From positions 5,633,001-5,697,000 of the forward strand of contig NZ_CP017147.1 of NCBI RefSeq assembly GCF_001741865.1: DNA of 64,000 nucleotides. Reading direction: 5' to 3'. The position numbers and the translations under genes are program-made. Shown one piece after another: positions 51,157 to 63,138 of this stretch (positions are counted from its first letter, which is position 1; the number at the start of each line of letters is the position of its first letter). The notes under the pieces were generated by a model, which was not told the DNA's origin, ran no database searches, and saw only the letters and a list, made by a program, of their open reading frames with translations. This DNA is from Bosea vaviloviae. Its GTDB lineage: Bacteria; Pseudomonadota; Alphaproteobacteria; Rhizobiales; Beijerinckiaceae.

Positions 51157-51849
51157 ATGTCCTGGCGCGATTTCTGGAACGGCGAGCATTCCATCTACGT
51201 TTCGCCGCGCCACAAGGCGCTGCATTACCGGCAGATCGCCAGGGATCTGGTCGGGCAGATCCCGGCCTCCGACGCCGTCGTGCTCGACCATGGCTGTGGC
51301 GAGGCCTTGAGCGCCGACCTTGTCGCCGCCGCCTGCGGCAAGCTCTATCTCTGCGAGGCGGCGCCGAACGTCCGCGAACGGCTGCGCGCGATGTTTGGAC
51401 GCATCGGTCATCTCGCCGTGGTCTCGCCGGAGGAGGTCGAGGCGCTGCCGGAGGCAACGCTCGACCTCGTCGTGGCGAATTCGCTGATCCAGTATCTCAG
51501 CCGCGAGGAGCTCGTTGCCCTGCTGCGCACCTGGCTCGCCAAGCTCAAGCCGGGCGGCAAGCTCGTCATCGCCGATGTGATCCCGCCCGATGTCAGCCCG
51601 CTCACCGACGCCTCGCAACTCCTGGCCTTCGCCTGGCGCGGCGGGTTTCTGGCGGCAGCGCTGGCCGGCCTCGTGCGCACCGCCTTTTCCGACTACCGCA
51701 AGCTCAGGGCGCAATACGGGCTCTCGACCTATGCGGCGGAGCAGATCACGGCGCTGATCGCGCAGGCCGGTTTCGAGGCCATCGCGCCGGCCAGGAATTT
51801 CGGCCACAATCCACACCGTATGACCTTCGAGGCGAGGCGTCCCGGCTGA
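51157..51849 (+). CDS. Class I SAM-dependent methyltransferase
   Basis: This 230-residue protein has motif I VVLDHGCGEALSADLV, motif II region GHLAVVSPEEVEALPE, the VANSLIQYLSREEL segment and LKPGGKLVIADVIPPD (motif III). It belongs to the broad methyltransferase-11/25 group; the substrate is unknown. I chose the ATG at 51157 (MSWRDFWNGEHSIYVS) because this N-terminus is family-like; the earlier frame overlaps the repeat. It is followed after 101 bp by a DsbA-like gene. Confidence 0.88.
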   Translation: MSWRDFWNGEHSIYVSPRHKALHYRQIARDLVGQIPASDAVVLDHGCGEALSADLVAAACGKLYLCEAAPNVRERLRAMFGRIGHLAVVSPEEVEALPEATLDLVVANSLIQYLSREELVALLRTWLAKLKPGGKLVIADVIPPDVSPLTDASQLLAFAWRGGFLAAALAGLVRTAFSDYRKLRAQYGLSTYAAEQITALIAQAGFEAIAPARNFGHNPHRMTFEARRPG

Positions 51850-51950
51850 TAGGTTCGTACAAAACGATCCGTCGTTTTCGGCCGCGTTAAACGAATGCAG
51901 CCGACATGCCATCTGAACGGCATGGCGGTTCCGACAGAGGCGAACCTGCG

Positions 51951-52607
51951 ATGATCCAGCTCGACTACCTATTCGATCCGCTCTGCGGCTGGTGCTACGG
52001 GGCCACGCCGATGATCGCGACGCTGGCGGACCATGGCGAGATCGCCCTGCGACTGGTGCCGACCGGGCTGTTCGCCGGTTCGGGCGTGCGACGCATGGAC
52101 GAGGCCTTCGCGGCCTATGCCTGGTCGAGCGACCAGCGCATCGCGCAAATGACCGGGCAGAGCTTCACCGAGGCCTATCGCAGGCAAGTGCTCACTGTAG
52201 CGGACCATCTCCTCGATTCAGGCCCGGCCTCGCTGGCGCTGACAACGGTTGCGCGGCATGCACCCGAGCGCGAGCGGGAGACGCTCCGGGCGATCCAGGA
52301 GGCACGCTATGTCGAGGGGCAGGACATCACAGCCCTGCCGGTTCTCCTCGGCATCCTGGAGCGGCTCGACCTGCCCGCTGCTGCGGCCGAACTCGCCGAC
52401 CCCAGCGACGAACTGCTCGCGGCCGACGAGGCGCGCATGACGGAGGGCCGCACCCTGATGGCCGCGCATCACGCCAGCGGCGTCCCGGCGCTCATTCGGC
52501 ACGATGGCGATGAAACGAAGCTGCTGCGCCTGGACGCACTCTTTGGAGACTTCACCGCCTTCCTCGGCCAGCTCGGCCTGGCCCAGCCGGATAAAGCGAC
52601 CTCCTGA
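51951..52607 (+). CDS. DsbA-family (FrnE/2-hydroxychromene isomerase-like) protein
   Basis: This 218-residue protein has a thioredoxin fold with the active-site CGWC in LFDPLCGWCYGATP, a helical insertion (about 60-150) and a closing SGVPALIRHDGDE cis-Pro region. There is no signal peptide, so it is cytosolic, like FrnE-type DsbA proteins, and probably works on thiol-disulfide exchange. I chose the ATG at 51951 for the family-like start MIQLDYLFDPLC. Confidence 0.88.
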   Translation: MIQLDYLFDPLCGWCYGATPMIATLADHGEIALRLVPTGLFAGSGVRRMDEAFAAYAWSSDQRIAQMTGQSFTEAYRRQVLTVADHLLDSGPASLALTTVARHAPERERETLRAIQEARYVEGQDITALPVLLGILERLDLPAAAAELADPSDELLAADEARMTEGRTLMAAHHASGVPALIRHDGDETKLLRLDALFGDFTAFLGQLGLAQPDKATS

Positions 52608-52613
52608 GCACTG

Positions 52614-52712
52614 GAGCAGTTTCCGATCCCATTGGATCGTTCACTGCTCTAGATCCTTGTTTTAACGCGTTTTCTTCGCGCGAACCGGTATCCACTTCGC
52701 TCGAAAACGCTC
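52614..52712. repeat. Family A repeat, copy 2 (inverted)
   Basis: GAGCAGTTTCCGATCCCATT, then GGATCG, TTGTTTTAACGCGTTTTCTT and GCTCGAAAACGCTC. It is the reverse complement of copy 1 at 34652-34752 with a few changes, and it follows the DsbA-like gene. Confidence 0.88.
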
Positions 52713-52767
52713 TGGCTCGCCGCCGCAGGAAACGCGCCCCAGGATTTGGACATTAAGGACATATCCC

Positions 52768-53463
52768 ATGCATATCGGTTTGATCGGGGGCATCGGCGTT
52801 GCGGCGACGGTGGTCTACTACCAGCGCCTGACGGCTGCCGCCGCGGCGCTCGGCGTCGCAAAGCTTGAGCTTACGATCGCCCATGGCGAGATTCAGGAAC
52901 TGATCCGCAACAATCTCGCCGACCGCAGGGCCGAGCAGGCACAGGCGTTCCTTCCGCTTGTCACACGCTTGAAGGACGCAGGCTGCGATTGCGTCGCTCT
53001 GTCATCGCTGGGGGCGCATTTCTGTCTGGATGAGCTGGCAGCCTTGTCGCCCTTGCCGATCGTCTCCGCCGTCGCTCCGCTCGACGCCTATTTCGTTGAA
53101 CAGGGCATCAAGCGGATCGGCCTTCTCGGAACGCGGGTCGTCATGCGCACACGCCTTTACGGCCAGCTCGCTCGCACGGACGCCATGGCATTGGACGACG
53201 AGATCGAGCGTCTCGGGCAAACCTACCAGGACGTTGCGGTCGCCGGCACATGCTCAACCTCGCAGCGCGAGCTGTTCCTCGACGCAGGCAGGCGCATGAC
53301 CGCGGCCGGAGCTGACGCGATCGTTCTCGCCGGAACCGACCTCAATCTGGCTTTCGATGGGCAGAACCCGGGGTATACGGTCATCGACGCGCTGAATATC
53401 CACGTCGCGCTGCTCGCGAATCTGGCTTCGGGACGTCAGTCCTTGAGCGATATCCCATCATAG
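52768..53463 (+). CDS. Aspartate/glutamate racemase-family protein lacking both catalytic cysteines
   Basis: The 231-residue product has the family fold: MHIGLIGGIGVAATVVYYQR start, SPLPIVSAVAPLDAYFVEQG and IKRIGLLGTRVVMRT. In active members one Cys occurs in a CNTxH motif after the first half and another in a GCTE motif. Here the corresponding segments read SSLGAH (about 79-84) and LAGTDL (about 194-199), so both cysteines are absent. It is therefore probably not a racemase by the usual two-Cys mechanism. It could be an isomerase with another chemistry, a hydrolase or a binding protein. It follows a family A repeat with 55 bp spacing. Confidence 0.8.
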   Translation: MHIGLIGGIGVAATVVYYQRLTAAAAALGVAKLELTIAHGEIQELIRNNLADRRAEQAQAFLPLVTRLKDAGCDCVALSSLGAHFCLDELAALSPLPIVSAVAPLDAYFVEQGIKRIGLLGTRVVMRTRLYGQLARTDAMALDDEIERLGQTYQDVAVAGTCSTSQRELFLDAGRRMTAAGADAIVLAGTDLNLAFDGQNPGYTVIDALNIHVALLANLASGRQSLSDIPS

Positions 53464-53504
53464 TGCCGAGGGCATTCGCGCTTTCGAACACAACCAACCG
53501 TGAC

Positions 53505-53558
53505 GGACTTGCCAGCCGTGCAGGACTTGCCAGCCGTGCAGGACTTGCCAGCCGTGAC
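53505..53558. repeat. 18-bp tandem repeat, three copies
   Basis: The unit GGACTTGCCAGCCGTGCA is repeated three times (the third ends GAC) and followed by AGGCTTGG. The GACTTG core recalls the 19-bp repeat at 23036-23102. Confidence 0.9.
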
Positions 53559-53606
53559 AGGCTTGGCGGTTCGTAGGCCAAGATGCGTTGACGCGCCTTT
53601 CGCCCC

Positions 53607-54029
53607 CTACTCCGCCCGGTCGGCGAAGCTGAAGAACTTGTGCCCGAGGAACGAGAACACCATCACGATCCCCGTGGTGACAAGCTGCATCGGCAGATAG
53701 GGCAAGCCGAGCTTGCCGACGAAGAGCTGCATCAGCACGCCGGTCAGGACGAAGCCTCCGGCTGCGATCAATGCGAAACGCCAGGTCGCCTGGGCGTGGC
53801 TGTGGGTCGCGTCAAAGGTCAGCCAACGATTCAGCGTGTAGGAGACGATGGCGCCGAGCACGAAGCCCGCCAGCGTCGCCGGCACCGGATCGACATGGCC
53901 GAGCTCGACCAGGCCGATCAATAGCGCGTAATGCGCCACGGCCGTGATACCGCCGGCGAAGACATAAGCGATGAGCTGGCGGGACCGGCGCGGGTACTGC
54001 TTGAAAGGCGGGTACTGCTTGAAAGACAT
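53607..54029 (-). CDS. GtrA-family membrane protein
   Basis: The 140-residue product has four membrane segments (RQLIAYVFAGGITAVAHYAL, ATLAGFVLGAIVSYTLNRWL, FALIAAGGFVLTGVLMQLFV, LPMQLVTTGIVMVFSFLGHK), the GtrA pattern. GtrA-type proteins are thought to help move lipid-linked sugars across the inner membrane. The N-terminus contains a tandem FKQYP duplication, so the exact start is unsure. No glycosyltransferase gene is adjacent. Confidence 0.88.
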   Translation of the reverse strand: MSFKQYPPFKQYPRRSRQLIAYVFAGGITAVAHYALLIGLVELGHVDPVPATLAGFVLGAIVSYTLNRWLTFDATHSHAQATWRFALIAAGGFVLTGVLMQLFVGKLGLPYLPMQLVTTGIVMVFSFLGHKFFSFADRAE

Positions 54030-54039
54030 GCCGGGCCTT

Positions 54040-54142
54040 TAAAGCATCGGCCCGAAAAGTGGGATGCGGTTTTCGAAAAAAGCCGCCGCATCATCGAGGA
54101 GCAACCGCATCGGGCCAGATGGTCTATCTGATCCGATGCGGT
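54040..54142. repeat. Family B-like repeat
   Basis: AAGCATCGGCCCGAAAAGTG and GGATGCGG are complementary to later pieces (CGCATCGGGCC, CCGCATC), and two further GATCAGATAG-type dyads follow. It separates GtrA from the methyltransferase gene. Confidence 0.55.
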
Positions 54143-54198
54143 TACCCGGCATGCCGAAGACGAGTTTACGAGCCCGCCGCGTGTTTGGCCTCACGCGC

Positions 54199-55260
54199 TC
54201 AGGCGCGGACCTCGAAGACCATGTTGAACGGCGTCTCGGTCGCGCGGCGGAAGCGGGTGAAGCCGGCGTCGAGCGCCACCCTCCGCAGCCGCATCTCGCC
54301 GGCCTGGGCGCCGAGCCCGAGGCCGACCTCCTGCGACAGCGAAGCCGGCGTGCAGATCATCGTCGATGCCCCGTAGAAGATCCGCCCGACCGGATTGAGG
54401 TTGTCCTTGAGCTGGTCATGGGCGAAAGGCTCGACGATCATCCAGGTGCCATCATCGGCAAGCGTTTCCTTGACGTGACGGCCAGCCCCAGCGGGGTCAC
54501 CCATGTCGTGCAGGCAATCGAACATCGCGACGAGATCGTAGCCCCGCGCCGGATAGGTCTTGGCCGAGGCCTGCTCGAAGACGACCCGGTCCTCGACCCC
54601 CGCCTTGGTCGCAGCCTCCCGTGCCCGGTCGATCGACGGACCGTGGTAATCGAAGCCGAAGAAATACGAATTCGGGTAGGCCTGCGCCATCAGCACGGTC
54701 GAAGCGCCATGGCCGCAGCCGACATCGGCGACGCGGGCACCCTTTTCGAGCTTGGCTTTGACCCCGTCGAGCGCCGGGATCCAGCTGTTGTTGAGGTTGC
54801 TGTTGTAGCCGGGCCGGAAAAAGCGCTCCGTGCCGCGGAACAGGCATTTGCTGTGCTCGTGCCAGCCCACGCCGGCGCCGGTCCGAAAGGCATCGGCGAT
54901 TTTTGGCTCGTCGAGCCACATCGCCCGAACGATCTCGAAGGCGCCGGCGAAGAAGGCGGGGCTGCCCTCCTCCGCAAACGCCATCGCCTGTTCGGCGGAG
55001 AGGCTGAAACTGTCGGTGTCGGCGTCGTAGTCGATATATTCGGCAGCCGCCTGCGCCGAGAGCCACTCCCGGACATAGCGCTCCTTGAAGCCGGTCTTGG
55101 CGGCGAGGTCCTCGGCGGTCATCGGCTTGCCGTCCGCCATCGCCTTGTAGAGGCCGAGCTGGTCGCCGAGGACGACGAGCGCGCCGGTTACCGACGCTCC
55201 GACATCACCAACCAGACGTCCGACAAGCGCATCGAGTTTCTGAGGGTCGGCTTCACGCAT
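54199..55260 (-). CDS. Methyltransferase with N-terminal winged-helix-like domain
   Basis: This 353-residue protein has residues 1-90 as a helical domain (MREADPQKLDALVGRLVGDV, LYKAMADGKPMTAEDLAAKT), as in O-methyltransferases and UbiE-like proteins with a dimerisation/HTH-like start. It then has the SAM domain with VADVGCGHGASTVLMAQAYP, DLVAMFDCLHDMGDPAGA and a C-terminal FDPF-like region. The substrate is unknown. I chose the ATG at 55260, seven bases after GAGGAG; an ATG at 55266 is one base from it and less likely. Confidence 0.87.
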   Translation of the reverse strand: MREADPQKLDALVGRLVGDVGASVTGALVVLGDQLGLYKAMADGKPMTAEDLAAKTGFKERYVREWLSAQAAAEYIDYDADTDSFSLSAEQAMAFAEEGSPAFFAGAFEIVRAMWLDEPKIADAFRTGAGVGWHEHSKCLFRGTERFFRPGYNSNLNNSWIPALDGVKAKLEKGARVADVGCGHGASTVLMAQAYPNSYFFGFDYHGPSIDRAREAATKAGVEDRVVFEQASAKTYPARGYDLVAMFDCLHDMGDPAGAGRHVKETLADDGTWMIVEPFAHDQLKDNLNPVGRIFYGASTMICTPASLSQEVGLGLGAQAGEMRLRRVALDAGFTRFRRATETPFNMVFEVRA

Positions 55261-55417
55261 GGCCATGCTCCTCTGGATAGGGCGTAGCCGGCTCTGACGC
55301 GAACCGGCTCGACGCCATCGCGGAAGCAGCGACGCTATACCCCCCATAGACCGAGTCAATGAACCGGAATGGGTACCGGAAAGCGCAGCGCTCCGGCTGA
55401 GCCCGGACCGCGTCTGC

Positions 55418-55774
55418 TCAGGAAACCGTCAGCGGGCCGGACAAGCGCGGCAGGTTGGGGTCGCGCCGCGCCGTCTCCAGCACACTGTCGAGCAGGCCCG
55501 GGAAGCGGCGGTCGAGGTCCTCGCGCCTGATCGAAAGATAGCGCGAGGTGCCTTCGACGCGGAACCGCGTGATGCCGGCCTCGCGCAGCTTGGCGAAGTG
55601 ATAGGACAAGAGCGACGGCGAGGCGAATTCGGTGAAGCTGTTGCAGCGCGCCTTGTCGACCTCGGGCACGTCGGCAAGCGCGACCAGGATGCCGAGCCTG
55701 ATCGGATCGGCCAGGGCCGCGAAGACATCGGCCGCGGCGATATCGTCGATATCGGGATGGAACACCGGTTTCAT
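55418..55774 (-). CDS. ArsR-family winged-helix regulator
   Basis: The 118-residue product has DVFAALADPIRLGILVALAD, CNSFTEFASPSLLSYHFAKLREAGI (recognition helix) and a wing region VEGTSRYLSI. There is no ArsR metal motif ELCVCDL; the Cys in RCNSF is alone, so it may sense another signal. I prefer the ATG at 55774: the alternative start at 55822 lies inside one of two TTCAA...TTGAA operators. It diverges from an MFS gene, which is its probable target. Confidence 0.87.
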   Translation of the reverse strand: MKPVFHPDIDDIAAADVFAALADPIRLGILVALADVPEVDKARCNSFTEFASPSLLSYHFAKLREAGITRFRVEGTSRYLSIRREDLDRRFPGLLDSVLETARRDPNLPRLSGPLTVS

Positions 55775-55816
55775 GACCCTGCCGAGATAGGAGATCGCAG
55801 CGCTCCTGACAATATT

Positions 55817-55881
55817 CAACATTCATTGAAATTACCCTTGCGATCTCGCATCTGCGAACGTAAGTTCAATGATCATTGAAT
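55817..55881. promoter_or_regulatory. Two ArsR-type operators (TTCAATGATCATTGAA and a variant)
   Basis: A perfect 16-base palindrome TTCAATGATCATTGAA lies at 55866-55881, and TTCAACATTCATTGAA at 55817-55832 keeps both half-sites. They stand 49 bases apart in the space between the divergent ArsR and MFS genes. Confidence 0.65.
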
Positions 55882-55913
55882 TTCCGGGAAACCGGATATG
55901 GAAGGACTGCCCG

Positions 55914-57131
55914 ATGGACGCACGTCTTCTCTGGCTGGCCGGCGGCGCTTTCGCCATCGGCACCGGCAGCCTCATCGTCACCGGAATCCTGCCCAACCTG
56001 GCGGCCGGCTTCGGAATCTCAGTCGACTCCGCCGGCCTGTTGCTGACTGCTTTCGCCATCGCCTATGCGATCGGGTCGCCTGTGCTCTCGACGCTTCTCG
56101 GCAATATCGAGCGCAAATTCGTCCTCGCCGGCTCGCTCGTTGTTTTCGCAGCCGCCAACCTGGCCGGGGCCTTTGCCACGGACTTTTCGCATCTGATACT
56201 GGCGCGAATCGTCATGGCGCTGGCCGCCGGCGTCTACATGCCTGCCGCCAATGCGGTGGCGGTGACGCTGGTGCCGCCGGAGCGGCGGGCGCGGGCGATC
56301 GCGCTCGTCACGGGCGGCATGACGGTCGCGCTCATCCTCGGCGTCCCGTTGGGTACGGCAGCCGCGGCAGCTGGCGGCTGGCACCTCGCCTTCCTGCTGG
56401 TCGCACTGTTCGGTACGCTGGCGCTGATCGGTATCCTCTGGAAATTGCCCATCGGCCTGCCGCGCGGTGCCAGCACCATGGCCGCACGGCTCGCCGTGGC
56501 GCGTCGCGGCGACATCCTGCTGGCGCTGGCGACGACCATGCTGTGGACCACCGGGGCCTTCACGCTCTACGGCTATATCGCGCCGTTCCTGGCCAACCAT
56601 GGCGGGATTACCGGGCTCTGGCTCGGAGCGGCCCTCGTCGTGTCGGGCATCGGATCCGCGCTGGGCAACCAGTTCGGCGGCATCGCCAGCGACCGCTTCG
56701 GACCCGAACGCACTCTCACCATCGTGTTGACCGTCCTGGCTGGAGCGCTTGCCGCCTTCTCGCTCGTCGCGGTGACGCTGCCGCCGACCACTGCGATCTT
56801 CATACTCCCGGTCATTTTGGTGGTCTGGAGCGCGGCGGGCTGGGCTGGGCATCCCTCTCAGATGTCACGGCTCGCCGCGATGGCGCCCGACAGCGTGGTA
56901 ATCGCGCTCTCGCTCAACGCATCCGCTATGTATATCGGCATCGCAGCGGGCTCGGTGCTGGGACAGCAGAGCATTCGCCTGGGCAATACGAGTTGGCTCG
57001 GTTTTGTTGGCGCGGCCTGCGAGGTCGCAGCACTCGCCGTGCTCTGGCTCGCGCTGCGCCGCAAGCGCGCCGCCAAGCGCAGCGACAGCGACATCACCGA
57101 GATCGTGATCACCGCACCATCTGTGCGCTAG
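55914..57131 (+). CDS. MFS transporter (arabinose/drug-efflux type)
   Basis: The 405-residue product has twelve membrane segments, and loop 2-3 reads SPVLSTLLGNIERKFVLAGS. MAARLAVARRGDILLALATT opens the second half. It belongs to the efflux-type YdhP/AraJ branch of MFS. GGAAGGA lies seven bases before the ATG at 55914. It diverges from the ArsR gene, with two operator-like palindromes between, so it is probably de-repressed by the regulator's signal. Confidence 0.9.
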   Translation: MDARLLWLAGGAFAIGTGSLIVTGILPNLAAGFGISVDSAGLLLTAFAIAYAIGSPVLSTLLGNIERKFVLAGSLVVFAAANLAGAFATDFSHLILARIVMALAAGVYMPAANAVAVTLVPPERRARAIALVTGGMTVALILGVPLGTAAAAAGGWHLAFLLVALFGTLALIGILWKLPIGLPRGASTMAARLAVARRGDILLALATTMLWTTGAFTLYGYIAPFLANHGGITGLWLGAALVVSGIGSALGNQFGGIASDRFGPERTLTIVLTVLAGALAAFSLVAVTLPPTTAIFILPVILVVWSAAGWAGHPSQMSRLAAMAPDSVVIALSLNASAMYIGIAAGSVLGQQSIRLGNTSWLGFVGAACEVAALAVLWLALRRKRAAKRSDSDITEIVITAPSVR

Positions 57132-57138
57132 CAGCCTT

Positions 57139-57159
57139 GGGAAGCGCTTTCCGCTTCCC
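57139..57159 (+). terminator. Hairpin after the MFS gene
   Basis: GGGAAGCG and CGCTTCCC pair around CTTTC, seven bases after the stop codon; a short C run follows instead of T. Confidence 0.5.
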
Positions 57160-57274
57160 CCAACGGCTCCTCACCTCTATAGCGAGCGCCTAGCATTCAT
57201 TCAGGCGCTCGCTTGGTCTCCGCTCGCTCGATCGGACCGGGGCTGCGCGCGCCCGCGAACATTGGCCAGAGACC

Positions 57275-60637
<3,363 letters not shown>

Positions 60638-60752
60638 CGGCAGCGCGCGGGACATAGAGTTCGGCAGTTTTAAAAAATGAACGAATGCCACGGACGCAGG
60701 CCGCAAAACAGGCGGCCGGCGGCTTCTGGCTTTCGCAATTCGGGATGAGACT

Positions 60753-61229
60753 ATGGAAAAGGTTCCTATGACCGCGGGCGGCTTCGCTGCCCTCGAGGCG
60801 GAGTTGAAGGATCGCCAGCAGGTGCAGCGTCAGCGCATCATCCAGGCGATCTCGGAGGCCCGCGCCCATGGCGATCTCTCGGAGAACGCCGAATATCATG
60901 CGGCCAAGGAATCGCAGGCTCTCAATGAAGGCCGCGTCCAGGAGCTCGAATCGCTGATCGGCCGCGCCGACATCATCGACGTCGCCAAGCTCGCCGGCGG
61001 CGACACGATCAAATTCGGCGCGACCGTGCAATTGATCGACGACGATACCGAGGAAAAGAAGGTCTACCAGATCGTCGGCGAGCCGGAATCGGATGTGAAG
61101 TCCGGCAAGGTCTCGATCGGCTCGCCGATCGCGCGCGCGCTGATCGGCAAGAAGGTCGGCGATTCCGTGCAGGTCAACACGCCCGGCGGCGGCAAGTCCT
61201 ACGAAGTCGTCAGCATCCAGTACCGCTAG
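60753..61229 (+). CDS. greA: Transcription elongation factor GreA
   Basis: The 158-residue product has the N-terminal coiled coil with [20 protein letters not shown] and the basic/acidic tip region ([20 protein letters not shown]), the tip acids for transcript cleavage, and a C-terminal FKBP-like domain ([19 protein letters not shown]). It rescues backtracked RNA polymerase. It follows carB at a typical alphaproteobacterial position. Confidence 0.97.
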   Translation: MEKVPMTAGGFAALEAELKDRQQVQRQRIIQAISEARAHGDLSENAEYHAAKESQALNEGRVQELESLIGRADIIDVAKLAGGDTIKFGATVQLIDDDTEEKKVYQIVGEPESDVKSGKVSIGSPIARALIGKKVGDSVQVNTPGGGKSYEVVSIQYR

Positions 61230-61422
61230 AGGGGCACCCCAACCTCATACGGCGCGGTGTGCCGCGGCCGGTGCGCCCCTTCGATTTGAACTTGTGCGCG
61301 CGCCCCGCGTTCATACCGGGGGCGTGCCAATGTTTCTGTGAAAAGTGACGCAGACACCATCCGGGGATGGGAATCGGCGGATCGGCACGCTATCCTCCCG
61401 CCCAGTAGCTGGAGACAGGCTC

Positions 61423-61938
61423 ATGACCACCCGCCGCACCGTCCTTGCCGCCTCTTTGGCGGCGCCTGCCCTGGTTCTGGCGTCCCTGCGCGGCGCCGAG
61501 GCCCAGGCACAGGTTCCGTCGATCGGCGCGATTCATGTCGATGTCTCCAGGCTGGCGGCGCAGGGCTGGGGCTCCAACGCGCTCGCGATCAAGATCGGGC
61601 TGGAGCAGGAGCTGACCGCAGCGCTCGGACCGACCTTGCGACGCGGCGCCGGCCCGACCCTGAACGTCGCCGTGCGCGGCGTCTTCCTGAACAGCTATGC
61701 CGGCGGCGGCGGTGGCGGCGGACATGTCGGCAGCGGCGCGAGCCAGAGCTCCGATTCCTTTGACAGCGAGGCCACGCTGGTCGGGCGCGGAAACCGGATC
61801 ATCGCAACCTATCCGGTGCTCACCACCGTGCCCGCGAGCGCGGCCGGCCCCTGGTATCTGCCCGATATCGACCAGCGCCGCCTGACCGGGCTGATCCAGA
61901 CCAACGCCGCCTGGATCAAGCGCTACGTCTCCGGCTGA
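61423..61938 (+). CDS. Exported hypothetical protein, paralogue 1
   Basis: This 171-residue protein has a Tat-like signal (MTTRRTVLAASLAAPALVLA) and a mature domain of unknown family: IHVDVSRLAAQGWGSNALAI, a Gly/Ser-rich loop, FDSEATLVGRGNRIIATYPV and WIKRYVSG at the end. A paralogue begins 159 bp downstream. The ATG at 61423 follows GGAGACAGG. Possibly a periplasmic or surface protein; the function is unknown. Confidence 0.75.
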   Translation: MTTRRTVLAASLAAPALVLASLRGAEAQAQVPSIGAIHVDVSRLAAQGWGSNALAIKIGLEQELTAALGPTLRRGAGPTLNVAVRGVFLNSYAGGGGGGGHVGSGASQSSDSFDSEATLVGRGNRIIATYPVLTTVPASAAGPWYLPDIDQRRLTGLIQTNAAWIKRYVSG

Positions 61939-62097
61939 AGCCGTTCCAAGCTCGATCACGACCCAAGTCCGCTCACAACCAAGCCCGATCACGACCGCGC
62001 TAGCGCCATGGCGAGGCACTTGCGCCTGATCTAAGGTCTTCGCAGCCGGCATCGCTGTCGCGTCGCGACGGGAATGCCGGGATGACAGGAGCAGATC

Positions 62098-62577
62098 ATG
62101 CTGAACCGTCGCGCCCTTCTCTCTGCCGCCCTTGCCGCGCCGATTGTCCTGGCCATGACCGGACGCTCCGCCCTTGCCGCCAGCGCCGTCCAGGTCGATG
62201 TCTCGCGCCTCACCACGCAAGGGCTCGGCCCCAATGCGGCGCGCATCAAGCTCGCGATGGAGCGTGAGCTCGCAGGCGCGCTCGGGCCCAGCCTGCAAGG
62301 CCGCGGCGCTTCGCTCGTGGTCAGGGTGCTGGGCATCAGCATGCCGAGCTATTCCGGCGGAGCGACCGGCTTTGGCGGGGCAGGAGCCGATGACGGCATG
62401 GAATCGGAAGCGACAGTGATCGGCCCCGACGGACGCGTCATCGCGACCTATCCGGTGCTGTCCTCTTCCTCGGCCGGCATGGCCGGGAACTGGTACACGC
62501 CTGGCATCGACACGGCGCGCATCGACAGCATGGTGCGCACCAATGCGGGCTGGATCAGGCGCTATGTCGGCGGCTAG
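62098..62577 (+). CDS. Exported hypothetical protein, paralogue 2
   Basis: The 159-residue product has a signal (MLNRRALLSAALAAPIVLAM) and aligns throughout to the preceding gene's product: VQVDVSRLTTQGLGPNAARI, ELAGALGPSLQGRGASLVV, MESEATVIGPDGRVIATYPV and WIRRYVGG. The two probably arose by tandem duplication. The function is unknown. Its stop codon coincides with the start of a family A repeat. Confidence 0.75.
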   Translation: MLNRRALLSAALAAPIVLAMTGRSALAASAVQVDVSRLTTQGLGPNAARIKLAMERELAGALGPSLQGRGASLVVRVLGISMPSYSGGATGFGGAGADDGMESEATVIGPDGRVIATYPVLSSSSAGMAGNWYTPGIDTARIDSMVRTNAGWIRRYVGG

Positions 62578-62678
62578 AGCAGTTTCCGATCCGATTGGAT
62601 CGTTCAACGGCTCCTGCTCTTTGTTTTAACGCGTTTTCTTCACGCGAACCGGTAACCACTTCGCTCGAAAACGCTCTA
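62576..62678. repeat. Family A repeat, copy 3
   Basis: This is the same element as 52614-52712 in the same orientation (AGAGCAGTTTCCGATCCGAT, then TTGTTTTAACGCGTTTTCTT, then CGAAAACGCTCTA). It fills the gap between the convergent paralogue 2 and GNAT genes, and its ends overlap both stop codons. Confidence 0.88.
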
Positions 62679-63125
62679 ATCGAGAGGCCGCCTGATCTGG
62701 AAGGCGGTCTTGCCGCGCACGAAGCCGCAGGATTCGTAGAAGGCCAGGACGGCGGGGTCCGAGCGCCCGGTCATCAGCATGACCTTGTAGCAGCCGGCGG
62801 CCCAGGCTTGGGCAAAAGCCGCCTGGATGACGCGCTTGCCCAGACCATGTCCGCGCATCGTAGCCAGTGTCACCACGTTCTCGATCATGGCGAAGGGGCT
62901 CTGGTTGCGCGTCAGATTGGGCACGATCACCAGGACGCAAGTCGCGACCGCGCGCCCATCGACTTCGGCGACATGGACGGTGACCATCTCGTTGGCAAGA
63001 ATCGCAGCCCAGGTCTCCGCGGCGTCCTCCGGCCGCGGCAGCTCGTCATCGGCGCTGAGCTCGGCATAGAGCGCCAGGAGCGTCGGAAGATCGTCCGGAA
63101 CGGCCTTGCGGAGGATGAGCTGCAT
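62676..63125 (-). CDS. GNAT-family N-acetyltransferase
   Basis: The 149-residue product has the acetyl-CoA motif A (VTLATMRGHGLGKRVIQAAF) and motif B (YKVMLMTGRSDPAVLAFYESC) of GNAT enzymes. The substrate is unknown. The ATG at 63125 follows the Lrp gene stop by 13 bases, so the two form an operon in which Lrp may also control it. Confidence 0.9.
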   Translation of the reverse strand: MQLILRKAVPDDLPTLLALYAELSADDELPRPEDAAETWAAILANEMVTVHVAEVDGRAVATCVLVIVPNLTRNQSPFAMIENVVTLATMRGHGLGKRVIQAAFAQAWAAGCYKVMLMTGRSDPAVLAFYESCGFVRGKTAFQIRRPLD

Positions 63126-63138
63126 CACACCTCTGGCT

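Noticed and set aside
53381..53581. Short frame encoding repeated LASPAR
   Set aside because: It is just the translation of the 18-bp tandem repeat; no gene features.
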